A DNA stretch of 64,000 nucleotides from Pardosa pseudoannulata (GCA_032207245.1 JAGEOH010000228.1:1-64000); one strand, 5' to 3'. Positions 11,308 through 23,503 are shown, numbered from the stretch's first letter. A program made the numbers and translations. Notes: a model not told the origin generated them from the letters alone.

Positions 11308-12060
11308 TTAACGTACTTTAAGTAGTTCCTAAAATATAGACGAAACTGTATATTTGGCCTATATAGTGAAGATGCTGTTTAGAGGCTAAAAACCATATTT
11401 GAGAAACATACGATATTAAGCGAACTACTGGAGCTATCATTATTAGACTTGGTTAATAGCATAATACACCTTATTAAACTACCATACAAAGTTTCATTAA
11501 CGTACTTGAAGTAGTTTCTAAAATATCGTTGAAATTGTATATTTGGCCTATATAGTGAAGTCGCTGTTTACAGGCTAAAAATAACTTTTGAGAAAAAGCA
11601 ATATTTAGCGAACAACTGAAGCTATCGCCTATAGACTTAGTTAAATAGCGTAATACACCGTATTACACTATCTTATAAGGTTTCATCAACGTACTTTAAG
11701 TAGTTGCTGAAATACCGTCGAAATTGTATATTTTGCCAATATAGTGGAAAGGCTGTTCAGAGGCTAAATATCAATTTTGAGAAACAAGCGATATTAAGCG
11801 AACTACTGATGCTATCGTCATTATACTTGGTTAAATAGCTTAATACACCGTATTTCACTATCCTAAAAAGTTTCATTAACGTACTTTAAGTATTTCCTGA
11901 AATATCGTCGAAATTGTATATTTCGCCAATATAGTGGAAAGGCAGGTAAAACACTTAAAATCAATTTTGGGATAACTGCGATATTAAGCGAACTACTGAA
12001 GCTAACGTCATTAGACTTGCTTAAATAGCTTAATACACCATTTTGCACTATCCTATAAAG
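11308..12060 (+). repeat. 190-bp satellite array e (4 monomers)
   Basis: Monomers start near 11308, 11494, 11684 and 11873. The first is again the special flanking type (GAAGATGCTG, AAAACCATATTTGAG). A 73-codon reverse-strand frame at 11863-12084 has no resemblance to a known protein and crosses the monomer and its boundary, so it is not called as a gene. Confidence 0.91.
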
Positions 12061-12096
12061 TTTCATTAATTGAGATGATTTCATTAATTGAGATAT
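12061..12096 (+). repeat. 18-bp direct repeat at satellite boundary 7
   Basis: TTTCATTAATTGAGATGA then TTTCATTAATTGAGATAT, the last of the boundaries; it leads into the truncated octamer block 7. Confidence 0.9.
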
Positions 12097-12195
12097 GGTC
12101 TTATGGTCTTATGTTACTATGGTCTTAAGGTATTTTTGTATTATTTTTTTATGGTGTTTATATCTTATCGTATTATGGTATAATAATATTATTAT
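12097..12195 (+). repeat. Octamer satellite block 7, truncated
   Basis: Begins like the other blocks (GGTCTTATGGTCTTATG, ACTATGG) but degenerates after about 60 bp into AT-rich sequence (TATAATAATATTATTATAAA) and then joins the 490-bp satellite at TTTCTAAGTCC. This is the junction between the mosaic region and the 490-bp array. Confidence 0.88.
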
Positions 12196-13507
12196 AAATT
12201 TCTAAGTCCTGGATCAGGGCAAAATTTGTGAGCTAAGGCACTGGAGCGAGTTATTTTAGTTCCTGGTCAGTCGGCGCTCAAGTTAGATGTCCGTTCGATC
12301 CGTTTTCTTAGAACGTCTACAGCTTGTTTGTCGACGGAGAATGGAACACAGTTTATGATGCTACTGAAATAAATCTATAATTCCTTTCATAAACTTTCGC
12401 CTTATATAAGGAGCGTGTGGTGTCTGGAATACGATTTGAGAGATATATCGGATTTGCATTTCTAAATATTGAAAAATTTGCAAATTCGATTTTATATAAC
12501 GATGATCCAGAACAATCTCTACTATATTATACTACAGTATAATATAGATTAGTATATATATATCAGTTCCTTATATATCCTTCGAATTACAGGTTTCTCT
12601 TTTAGGAGAAAAATTTTTTTAACAAATAATTCTTTTCCTGTATTCCGGAAAAATTTGTCTATAATCCTGATGCCTTATAATTAATTAAAAAATTTCTATG
12701 TCCTGGATCGGGGCAAAATTTGTGAGCTCAGGCACTGGAGAGAGTTATTTTAGTTCCTGGTCAGTCGGCTCTCAAGTAAGTTGTCCGTTCGTTCCGTTTT
12801 TTAGAAAGTCTACCGCTTGTTTGTCGACGGAGAATAAAACACTGTTTCCGATGCTACTGAAATAAATCTATAGTTCCTTTCATAAACTTTCGCCTTATAT
12901 AAGGAGCGTGTGGAGTCTGGAATACGATATGAGAGATATATCGGATTTGCATTTCTACATATTGAAAAATTTGCAAATTCGATTTTATATGACGATGATC
13001 AAAAACCATCTCTACTACATTATACTACAGTATACTATAGATTAGTATATATATCAGTACCTTATATATCTTTCTAATTACAGGTTTCTCTTTCAGGAGA
13101 ACAATTTTTTTAACAAATAATTCTTTTCCTGTGTTCCGGAAAACTTTCTCTATAATGCTGATTCCTTATAATTAATGAAAAGATTTTCTAAGTCCAGGAT
13201 CGGGGCAAAATTTGTGAGTCCAGGCACTGGAGCGAGTTATTTTAGTTCCTGGTCAGACGGCTTTCAAGCAAGTTGTCCGTCCGATCCGATTTCTTAGAAC
13301 GTCTACCGCTTGTTTGTCGACGGAGAATGGAACACTGTTTCCGATGCTACTGAAATAAATCTATAGTTCCTTTCATAAACTTTCGCCTTATATAAGGAGC
13401 GTGTGGTGTCTGGAATACGATTTAAGAGATATATCGGATTTGCATTTCTACATATTGAAAAATTTGCAAATTTGATTTTATATAACGATGCAGTATAATA
13501 TAGATTA

Positions 13508-13558
<51 letters not shown>

Positions 13559-13700
13559 TACCTTATATATCCTTCTAATTACAGGTATCTCTTTTAGGAG
13601 AACAATTGTTTTAACAAATTATTCTTTTCCTGTGTTCCGGAAAACTTTGTCTATAATGCTGATTCCTTGTATTTAATGAAAAAATTTTCTAAGTCCAGGA
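12196..13700 (+). repeat. Diverged edge monomers of the 490-bp array
   Basis: The first three copies differ at many sites from the array interior: CTCAAGTTAGATG, CTCAAGTAAG or CTTTCAAGCAAG instead of CTCAATTAAATTG; AATGGAACAC or AATAAAACAC instead of AACGTAACAC; and TACTACAGTATA instead of TACTGCAGTATA, which breaks the palindrome. The third copy has lost about 31 bp at 13490 (between TATAACGAT and GCAGTATAAT). Edge divergence with a homogeneous interior is the usual sign of unequal exchange acting mainly inside an array. These copies may be nearest to the ancestral sequence. Confidence 0.85.
13509..13555. repeat. (TA)n microsatellite inside 490-bp monomer
   Basis: 47 bp of pure TA following GATTAG in the third monomer. 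Every monomer has a TA run at this place, most about 9-17 bp long. Confidence 0.95.
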
Positions 13701-13749
13701 TCGGGGCAAAATTTGTGAGCCCAGGCACTGGAGCGAGTTATTTTAGTTC

Positions 13750-13788
13750 CTGGTCAGTCGGCTCCCAATTAAATTGTCCGTTCGATCC
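13750..13788 (+). promoter_or_regulatory. Possible Pol III A/B box-like pair in the 490-bp monomer (representative)
   Basis: CTGGTCAGTCGG (13750-13761) resembles a tRNA D-arm/A-box (9 of 12 positions equal to TAGCTCAGTCGG). GTTCGATCC (13780-13788) fits the B-box consensus GWTCRANNC exactly and is followed by a T run (CGTTTTCTT). The pair recurs in nearly every monomer. The gap of 18 bp is shorter than in a tRNA gene (about 33 bp) and no acceptor stem or anticodon arm is seen, so this is at most a remnant of a tRNA-derived SINE or a chance match. Confidence 0.25.
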
Positions 13789-13938
13789 GTTTTCTTAGAA
13801 AGTCTACCGCTTGTTTGTCGACGGAGAACGTAACACTGTTTCCGATGCTACTGAAAAAATTCTATAGTTCCTTTTATAAACTTTCGACTTATATAAGGAG
13901 CGTGTGGTGTCTGGAATACAGTTTGAGAGATATATCGG

Positions 13939-13972
13939 ATTTGCATTTCTACATATTTAAAAATTTGCAAAT
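13939..13972. promoter_or_regulatory. POU-octamer-like ATTTGCAT and palindrome ATTTGCAAAT (representative)
   Basis: ATTTGCAT at 13939-13946 is the reverse complement of the POU-factor octamer ATGCAAAT, and the palindrome ATTTGCAAAT follows at 13963-13972. Both are kept in nearly all 490-bp monomers. The match is exact, but binding is unproven and the motif is AT-rich and short. Confidence 0.3.
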
Positions 13973-14012
13973 TCGATTTTATATAACGATGATCCAGAAC
14001 CATCTCTACTAC

Positions 14013-14030
14013 ATTATACTGCAGTATAAT
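14013..14030. repeat. 18-bp perfect palindrome in the 490-bp monomer (representative)
   Basis: ATTATACTGCAGTATAAT equals its own reverse complement. It is present just before the TA tract in almost all monomers from 13815 on, and imperfect (CTACAG) in the first two. It could extrude as a small cruciform or be a dimeric protein site; neither is shown. Confidence 0.85.
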
Positions 14031-16022
14031 ATAGATTAGTATATATATATATATATCAGTACCTTATATATCCTTCTAATTACAGGTATCTCTTTTAGGA
14101 GAACAATTGTTTTAACAAATTATTCTTTTCCTGTGTTCCGGAAAACTTTGTCTATAATGCTGATTCCTTGTATTTAATGAAAAAATTTTCTAAGTCCAGG
14201 ATCGGGGCAAAATTTGTGAGCCCAGGCACTGGAGCGAGTTATTTTAGTTCCTGGTCAGTCGGCTCTCAATTAAATTGTCCGTTCGATCCGTTTTCTTAAT
14301 AAGTCTACCGCTTGTTTGTCGACGGAAAACGGAACACTGTTTCCGATGCTACTGAAATAAATCTATAGTTCCTTTCATAAACTTTCGACTTATATAAGGA
14401 GCGTGTGGTGTCTGGAATACGATTTGAGAGATATATCGGATTTGCATTTCTACATATTGAAAAATTTGCAAATTCGATTTTATATAACGATGATCCAGAA
14501 CCATCTCTACTACATTATACTGCAGTATAATATAGATTAGTATATATATATATATCAGTACCTTATATATCCTTCTAATTACAGGTATCTCTTTTAGGAG
14601 AACAATTGTTTTAACAAATTATTCTTTTCCTGTGTTCCGGAAAACTTTGTCTATAATGCTGATTCCTTATAATTAATGAAAAAATTTTCTAAGTCCAGGA
14701 TCGGGGTTTGTGAGCCCAGGCACTGGAGCGAGTTTTTTTAGTTCCTGGTCAGTCGGCTCTCTAGTAAGTTATCCGTTCGATCCGATTTCTTAGAACGGCT
14801 ACCGCTTGTTTGTCGACGGAAAACGGAACACTGTTTCCGATGCTACTGAAATAAATCTATAGTTCCTTTCATAAACTTTCGACTTATATAAGGAGCGTGT
14901 GGTGTCTGGAATACGATTTGAGAGATATATCGGATTTGCATTTCTACATATTGAAAAATTTGCAAATTCGATTTTATATAACGATGATCCAGAACCATCT
15001 CTACTACATTATACTGCAGTATAATATAGATTAGTATATATATATCAGTACCTTATATATCCTTCTAATTACAGGTATCTCTTTTAGGAGAACAATTGTT
15101 TTAACAAATTATTCTTTTCCTGTGTTCCGGAAAACTTTGTCTATAATGCTGATTCCTTATAATTAATGAAAAAATTTTCTAAGTCCAGGATCGGGGTTTG
15201 TGAGCCCAGGCACTGGAGCGAGTTATTTTAGTTCCTGGTCAGTCGGCTCTCAATTAAATTGTCCGTTCGATCCGTTTTCTTAATAAGTCTACCGCTTGTT
15301 TGTCGACGGAGAACGTAACACTGTTTCCGATGCTACTGAAAAAATTCTATAGTTCCTTTCATAAACTTTCGACTTATATAAGGAGCGTGTGGTGTCTGGA
15401 ATACGATTTGAGAGATATATCGGATTTGCATTTCTACATATTGAAAAATTTGCAAATTCGATTTTATATAACGATGATCCAGAACCATCTCTACTACATT
15501 ATACTGCAGTATAATATAGATTAGTATATATATATATATCAGTACCTTATATATCCTTCTAATTACAGGTATCTCTTTTAGGAGAACAATTGTTTTAACA
15601 AATTATTCTTTTCCTGTGTTCCGGAAAACTTTGTCTATAATGCTGATTCCTTGTATTTAATGAAAAAATTTTCTAAGTCCAGGATCGGGGCAAAATTTGT
15701 GAGCCCAGGCACTGGAGCGAGTTATTTTAGTTCCTGGTCAGTCGGCTCTCAATTAAATTGTCCGTTCGATCCGTTTTCTTAGAAAGTCTACCGCTTGTTT
15801 GTCGACGGAGAACGTAACACTGTTTCCGATGCTACTGAAAAAATTCTATAGTTCCTTTCATAAACTTTCGACTTATATAAGGAGCGTGTGGTGTCTGGAA
15901 TACGATTTGAGAGATATATCGGATTTGCATTTCTACATATTGAAAAATTTGCAAATTCGATTTTATATAACGATGATCCAGAACCATCTCTACTACATTA
16001 TACTGCAGTATAATATAGATTA

Positions 16023-16023
<1 letters not shown>

Positions 16024-16100
<77 letters not shown>
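16024..16100. repeat. Longest (TA)n tract of the 490-bp array
   Basis: 77 bp of pure TA, by far the longest of the TA tracts that sit at the same place in each monomer. It accounts for the 561-bp spacing between the anchors at 15799 and 16360. Confidence 0.96.
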
Positions 16101-16103
<3 letters not shown>

Positions 16104-18064
16104 TACCTTATATATCCTTCTAATTACAGGTATCTCTTTTAGGAGAACAATTGTTTTAACAAATTATTCTTTTCCTGTGTTCCGGAAAACTTTGTCTATA
16201 ATGCTGATTCCTTATAATTAATGAAAAAATTTTCTAAGTCCAGGATCGGGGCAAAATTTGTGAGCCCAGGCACTGGAGCGAGTTATTTTAGTTCCTGGTC
16301 AGTCGGCTCTCAATTAAATTGTCCGTTCGATCCGTTTTCTTAATAAGTCTACCGCTTGTTTGTCGACGGAAAACGGAACACTGTTTCCGATGCTACTGAA
16401 AAAATTCTATAGTTCCTTTCATAAACTTTCGACTTATATAAGGAGCGTGTGGTGTCTGGAATACGATTTGAGAAATATATCGGATTTGCATTTCTACATA
16501 TTGAAAAATTTGCAAATTCGATTTTATATAACGATGATCCAGAACCATCTCTACTACATTATACTGCAGTATAATATAGATTAGTATATATATATATCAG
16601 TACCTTATATATCCTTCTAATTACAGGTATCTCTTTTAGGAGAACAATTGTTTTAACAAATTATTCTTTTCCTGTGTTCCGGAAAACTTTGTCTATAATG
16701 CTGATTCCTTATAATTAATGAAAAAATTTTCTAAGTCCAGGATCGGGGTTTGTGAGCCCAGGCACTGGAGCGAGTTATTTTAGTTCCTGGTCAGTCGGCT
16801 CTCAATTAAATTGTCCGTTCGATCCGTTTTCTTAGAACGTCTACCGCTTGTTTGTCGACGGAAAACGGAACACTGTTTCCGATGCTACTGAAATAAATCT
16901 ATAGTTCCTTTCATAAACTTTCCCTTTCTATAAGGAGCGTGTGGTGTCTGGAATACGATTTGAAAGATATATCGGATTTGCATTTCTACATATTGAAAAA
17001 TTTGCAATTTCGATTTTATATAACGATGATCCAGAACCATCTCTACTACATTATACTGCAGTATAATATAGATTAGTATATATATATCAGTACCTTATAT
17101 ATCCTTCTAATTACAGGTATCTCTTTTAGGAGAACAATTGTTTTAACAAATTATTCTTTTCCTGTGTTCCGGAAAACTTTGTCTATAATGCTGATTCCTT
17201 ATAATTATTGAAAAAAATGTTCTAAGTCCAGGATCGGGGTTTGTGAGCCCAGGCACTGGAGCGAGTTATTTTAGTTCCTGGTCAGTCGGCTCTCAATTAA
17301 ATTGTCCGTTCGATCCGTTTTCTTAATAAGTCTACCGCTTGTTTGTCGACGGAAAACGGAACACTGTTTCCGATGCTACTGAAATAAATCTATAGTTCCT
17401 TTCATAAACTTTCGACTTATATAAGGAGCGTGTGGTGTCTGGAATACGATTTGAGAGATATATCGGATTTGCATTTCTACATATTGAAAAATTTGCAAAT
17501 TCGATTTTATATAACGATGATCCAGAACCATCTCTACTACATTATACTGCAGTATAATATAGATTAGTATATATATATATCAGTACCTTATATATCCTTC
17601 TAATTACAGGTATCTCTTTTAGGAGAACAATTGTTTTAATAAATAATTCTTTTCCTGTGTTCCGGAAAACTTTGTCTATAATGCTGATTCCTTATAATTA
17701 ATGAAAAAATTTTCTAAGTCCAGGATCGGGGCAAAATTTGTGAGCCCAGGCACTGGAGCGAGTTATTTTAGTTCCTGGTCAGTCGGCTCTCAATTAAATT
17801 GTCCGTTCGATCCGTTTTCTTAATAAGTCTACCGCTTGTTTGTCGACGGAAAACGGAACACTGTTTCCGATGCTACTGAAATAAATCTATAGTTCCTTTC
17901 ATAAACTTTCGACTTATATAAGGAGCGTGTGGTGTCTGGAATACGATTTGAGAGATATATCGGATTTGCATTTCTACATATTGAAAAATTTGCAAATTCG
18001 ATTTTATATAACGATGATCCAGAACCATCTCTACTACATTATACTGCAGTATAATATAGATTAG

Positions 18065-18093
<29 letters not shown>
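18065..18093. repeat. Expanded (TA)n tract
   Basis: 29 bp of pure TA at the standard monomer position. Confidence 0.93.
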
Positions 18094-18096
<3 letters not shown>

Positions 18097-18422
18097 TACC
18101 TTATATATCCTTCTAATTACAGGTATCTCTTTTAGGAGAACAATTGTTTTAATAAATAATTCTTTTCCTGTGTTCCGGAAAACTTTGTCTATAATGCTGA
18201 TTCCTTATAATTAATGAAAAAATTTTCTAAGTCCAGGATCGGGGCAAAATTTGTGAGCCCAGGCACTGGAGCGAGTTATTTTAGTTCCTGGTCAGTCGGC
18301 TCTCAATTAAATTGTCCGTTCGATCCGTTTTCTTAGAAAGTCTACCGCTTGTTTGTCGACGGAGAACGTAACACTGTTTCCGATGCTACTGAAAAAATTC
18401 TATAGTTCCTTTCATAAACTTT

Positions 18423-18438
18423 CTCCTTATATAAGGAG
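18423..18438. repeat. 16-bp TATA palindrome variant
   Basis: CTCCTTATATAAGGAG is a perfect palindrome. Most monomers have CGACTTATATAAGGAG here, with a shorter palindrome CTTATATAAG; the CTCC variant extends the symmetry. Confidence 0.85.
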
Positions 18439-18577
18439 CGTGTGGTGTCTGGAATACGATTTGAGAGATATATCGGATTTGCATTTCTACATATTTAAAA
18501 ATTTGCAAATTCGATTTTATATAACGATGATCCAGAACCATCTCTACTACATTATACTGCAGTATAATATAGATTAG

Positions 18578-18602
18578 TATATATATATATATATATATAT
18601 AT
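18578..18602. repeat. Expanded (TA)n tract
   Basis: 25 bp of pure TA at the standard monomer position. Confidence 0.93.
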
Positions 18603-19917
18603 CAGTACCTTATATATCCTTCTAATTACAGGTATCTCTTTTAGGAGAACAATTGTTTTAACAAATTATTCTTTTCCTGTGTTCCGGAAAACTTTGTCTA
18701 TAATGCTGATTCCTTGTATTTAATGAAAAAATTTTCTAAGTCCAGGATCGGGGCAAAATTTGTGAGCCCAGGCACTGGAGCGAGTTATTTTAGTTCCTGG
18801 TCAGTCGGCTCTCAATTAAATTGTCCGTTCGATCCGTTTTCTTAATAAGTCTACCGCTTGTTTGTCGACGGAAAACGGAACACTGTTTCCGATGCTACTG
18901 AAATAAATCTATAGTTCCTTTCATAAACTTTCGACTTATATAAGGAGCGTGTGGTGTCTGGAATACGATTTGAGAGATATATCGGATTTGCATTTCTACA
19001 TATTGAAAAATTTGCAAATTCGATTTTATATAACGATGATCCAGAACCATCTCTACTACATTATACTGCAGTATAATATAGATTAGTATATATATATATA
19101 TATCAGTACCTTATATATCCTTCTAATTACAGGTATCTCTTTTAGGAGAACAATTGTTTTAACAAATTATTCTTTTCCTGTGTTCCGGAAAACTTTGTCT
19201 ATAATGCTGATTCCTTATAATTAATGAAAAAATTTTCTAAGTCCAGGATCGGGGTTTGTGAGCCCAGGCACTGGAGCGAGTTATTTTAGTTCCTGGTCAG
19301 TCGGCTCTCAATTAAATTGTCCGTTCGATCCGTTTTCTTAGAAAGTCTACCGCTTGTTTGTCGACGGAAAACGGAACACTGTTTCCGATGCTACTGAAAA
19401 AATTCTATAGTTCCTTTCATAAACTTTCGACTTATATAAGGAGCGTGTGGTGTCTGGAATACGATTTGAGAGATATATCGGATTTGCATTTCTACATATT
19501 GAAAAATTTGCAAATTCGATTTTATATAACGATGATCCAGAACCATCTCTACTACATTATACTGCAGTATAATATAGATTAGTATATATATATCAGTACC
19601 TTATATATCCTTCTAATTACAGGTATCTCTTTTAGGAGAACAATTGTTTTAACAAATTATTCTTTTCCTGTGTTCCGGAAAACTTTGTCTATAATGCTGA
19701 TTCCTTATAATTAATGAAAAAATTTTCTAAGTCCAGGATCGGGGTTTGTGAGCCCAGGCACTGGAGCGAGTTATTTTAGTTCCTGGTCAGTCGGCTCTCA
19801 ATTAAATTGTCCGTTCGATCCGTTTTCTTAATAAGTCTACCGCTTGTTTGTCGACGGAGAACGTAACACTGTTTCCGATGCTACTGAAAAAATTCTATAG
19901 TTCCTTTCATAAACTTT

Positions 19918-19933
19918 CTCCTTATATAAGGAG
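19918..19933. repeat. 16-bp TATA palindrome variant
   Basis: Second copy of the perfect palindrome CTCCTTATATAAGGAG, in the monomer anchored at 19848. Confidence 0.85.
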
Positions 19934-20072
19934 CGTGTGGTGTCTGGAATACGATTTGAGAGATATATCGGATTTGCATTTCTACATATTGAAAAATTTG
20001 CAAATTCGATTTTATATAACGATGATCCAGAACCATCTCTACTACATTATACTGCAGTATAATATAGATTAG

Positions 20073-20099
20073 TATATATATATATATATATATATATAT
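20073..20099. repeat. Expanded (TA)n tract
   Basis: 27 bp of pure TA at the standard monomer position. Confidence 0.93.
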
Positions 20100-22182
20100 C
20101 AGTACCTTATATATCCTTCTAATTACAGGTATCTCTTTTAGGAGAACAATTGTTTTAACAAATTATTCTTTTCCTGTGTTCCGGAAAACTTTGTCTATAA
20201 TGCTGATTCCTTGTATTTAATGAAAAAATTTTCTAAGTCCAGGATCGGGGCAAAATTTGTGAGCCCAGGCACTGGAGCGAGTTATTTTAGTTCCTGGTCA
20301 GTCGGCTCTCAATTAAATTGTCCGTTCGATCCGTTTTCTTAATAAGTCTACCGCTTGTTTGTCGACGGAAAACGGAACACTGTTTCCGATGCTACTGAAA
20401 TAAATCTATAGTTCCTTTCATAAACTTTCGACTTATATAAGGAGCGTGTGGTGTCTGGAATACAGTTTGAGAAATATATCGGATTTGCATTTCTACATAT
20501 TGAAAAATTTGCAAATTCGATTTTATATAACGATGATCCAGAACCATCTCTACTACATTATACTGCAGTATAATATAGATTAGTATATATATATCAGTAC
20601 CTTATATATCCTTCTAATTACAGGTATCTCTTTTAGGAGAACAATTGTTTTAATAAATAATTCTTTTCCTGTGTTCCGGAAAACTTTGTCTATAATGCTG
20701 ATTCCTTATAATTAATGAAAAAATTTTCTAAGTCCAGGATCGGGGCAAAATTTGTGAGCCCAGGCACTGGAGCGAGTTATTTTAGTTCCTGGTCAGTCGG
20801 CTCTCAATTAAATTGTCCGTTCGATCCGTTTTCTTAGAAAGTCTACCGCTTGTTTGTCGACGGAGAACGTAACACTGTTTCCGATGCTACTGAAAAAATT
20901 CTATAGTTCCTTTTATAAACTTTCGACTTATATAAGGAGCGTGTGGTGTCTGGAATACAGTTTGAGAGATATATCGGATTTGCATTTCTACATATTGAAA
21001 AATTTGCAAATTCGATTTTATATAACGATGATCCAGAACCATCTCTACTACATTATACTGCAGTATAATATAGATTAGTATATATATATATCAGTACCTT
21101 ATATATCCTTCTAATTACAGGTATCTCTTTTAGGAGAACAATTGTTTTAACAAATTATTCTTTTCCTGTGTTCCGGAAAACTTTGTCTATAATGCTGATT
21201 CCTTATAATTAATGAAAAAATTTTCTAAGTCCAGGATCGGGGTTTGTGAGCCCAGGCACTGGAGCGAGTTATTTTAGTTCCTGGTCAGTCGGCTCTCAAT
21301 TAAATTGTCCGTTCGATCCGTTTTCTTAATAAGTCTACCGCTTGTTTGTCGACGGAAAACGGAACACTGTTTCCGATGCTACTGAAATAAATCTATAGTT
21401 CCTTTCATAAACTTTCGACTTATATAAGGAGCGTGTGGTGTCTGGAATACGATTTGAGAGATATATCGGATTTGCATTTCTACATATTGAAAAATTTGCA
21501 AATTCGATTTTATATAACGATGATCCAGAACCATCTCTACTACATTATACTGCAGTATAATATAGATTAGTATATATATATATCAGTACCTTATTAATCC
21601 TTCTAATTACAGGTATCTCTTTTAGGAGAACAATTGTTTTAACAAATTATTCTTTTCCTGTGTTCCGGAAAACTTTGTCTATAATGCTGATTCCTTATAA
21701 TTAATGAAAAAATTTTCTAAGTCCAGGATCGGGGTTTGTGAGCCCAGGCACTGGAGCGAGTTATTTTAGTTCCTGGTCAGTCGGCTCTCAATTAAATTGT
21801 CCGTTCGATCCGTTTTCTTAATAAGTCTACCGCTTGTTTGTCGACGGAAAACGGAACACTGTTTCCGATGCTACTGAAAAAATTCTATAGTTCCTTTCAT
21901 AAACTTTCGACTTATATAAGGAGCGTGTGGTGTCTGGAATACGATTTGAGAGATATATCGGATTTGCATTTCTACATATTGAAAAATTTGCAAATTCGAT
22001 TTTATATAACGATGATCCAGAACCATCTCTACTACATTATACTGCAGTATAATATAGATTAGTATATATATATATCAGTACCTTATATATCCTTCTAATT
22101 ACAGGTATCTCTTTTAGGAGAACAATTGTTTTAACAAATTATTCTTTTCCTGTGTTCCGGAAAACTTTGTCTATAATGCTGA

Positions 22183-22385
22183 GGATTATCGTCTTTCGGC
22201 ATTTTGCTATTATCGGATTATCGTCTTTCGGCATTTTGCTATTATCGGATTATCGTCTTTCGGTATTATGCTATTATCGGATTATCGTCTTTCGGTATTT
22301 TGCTATTATCGGATTATCGTCTTTCGGTATTATGCTATTATCGGATTATCGTCTTTATCTGTATCGTCTTTCGGCATTATGCTAT
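22183..22385 (+). repeat. Island of the 32-bp satellite inside the 490-bp array
   Basis: Five full 32-bp units start at 22183, 22215, 22247, 22279 and 22311. A sixth, expanded unit (extra ATCTGTATCGTCTTT) ends at 22385. The island replaces the stretch between ATAATGCTGA and TCTAAGTCC of a 490-bp monomer, about 26 bp. Two full units and the last one carry the CGGCATT variant, which in the main 32-bp array is mostly clustered at 37.6-38.1 kb. The orientation is the same as the main array 11 kb downstream. Short open frames here are repeat artefacts. Confidence 0.95.
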
Positions 22386-23503
22386 CTAAGTCCAGGATCG
22401 GGGCAAAAGTTTGTGAGCCCAGGCACTGGAGCGAGTTATTTTAGTTCCTGGTCAGTCGGCTCTCAATTAAATTGTCCGTTCGATCCGTTTTCTTAATAAG
22501 TCTACCGCTTGTTTGTCGACGGAAAACGGAACACTGTTTCCGATGCTACTGAAAAAATTCTATAGTTCCTTTCATAAACTTTCGACTTATATAAGGAGCG
22601 TGTGGTGTCTGGAATACGATTTGAGAGATATATCGGATTTGCATTTCTACATATTGAAAAATTTGCAAATTCGATTTTATATAACGATGATCCAGAACCA
22701 TCTCTACTACATTATACTGCAGTATAATATAGATTAGTATATATATATATATCAGTACCTTATATATCCTTCTAATTACAGGTATCTCTTTTAGGAGAAC
22801 AATTGTTTTAATAAATTATTCTTTTCCTGTGTTCCGGAAAACTTTGTCTATAATGCTGATTCCTTATAATTAATGAAAAAATTTTCTAAGTCCAGGATCG
22901 GGGCAAAATTTGTGAGCCCAGGCACTGGAGCGAGTTATTTTAGTTCCTGGTCAGTCGGCTCTCAATTAAATTGTCCGTTCGATCCGTTTTCTTAGAAAGT
23001 CTACCGCTTGTTTGTCGACGGAGAACGTAACACTGTTTCCGATGCTACTGAAAAAATTCTATAGTTCCTTTCATAAACTTTCGACTTATATAAGGAGCGT
23101 GTGGTGTCTGGAATACGATTTGAGAGATATATCGGATTTGCATTTCTACATATTGAAAAATTTGCAAATTCGATTTTATATAACGATGATCCAGAACCAT
23201 CTCTACTACATTATACTGCAGTATAATATAGATTAGTATATATATATATCAGTACCTTATATATCCTTCTAATTACAGGTATCTCTTTTAGGAGAACAAT
23301 TGTTTTAACAAATTATTCTTTTCCTGTGTTCCGGAAAACTTTGTCTATAATGCTGATTCCTTATAATTAATGAAAAAATTTTCTAAGTCCAGGATCGGGG
23401 TTTGTGAGCCCAGGCACTGGAGCGAGTTATTTTAGTTCCTGGTCAGTCGGCTCTCAATTAAATTGTCCGTTCGATCCGTTTTCTTAATAAGTCTACCGCT
23501 TGT

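Noticed and set aside
11863..12084. 73-codon reverse-strand frame
   Set aside because: Lies across a 190-bp monomer, its boundary repeat and the octamer block; no family resemblance and not kept in sister monomers.
13780..13788. tRNA gene in the 490-bp monomer
   Set aside because: B-box-like sequence present, but no acceptor stem, no anticodon arm, and A/B spacing too short.
13815..14039. 74-codon frame repeated in many 490-bp monomers
   Set aside because: It starts at TTG (TTGTCGACG), not ATG. It is closed in class B monomers by a TAA, matches no protein family I recognise, and varies with satellite classes rather than under coding constraint.
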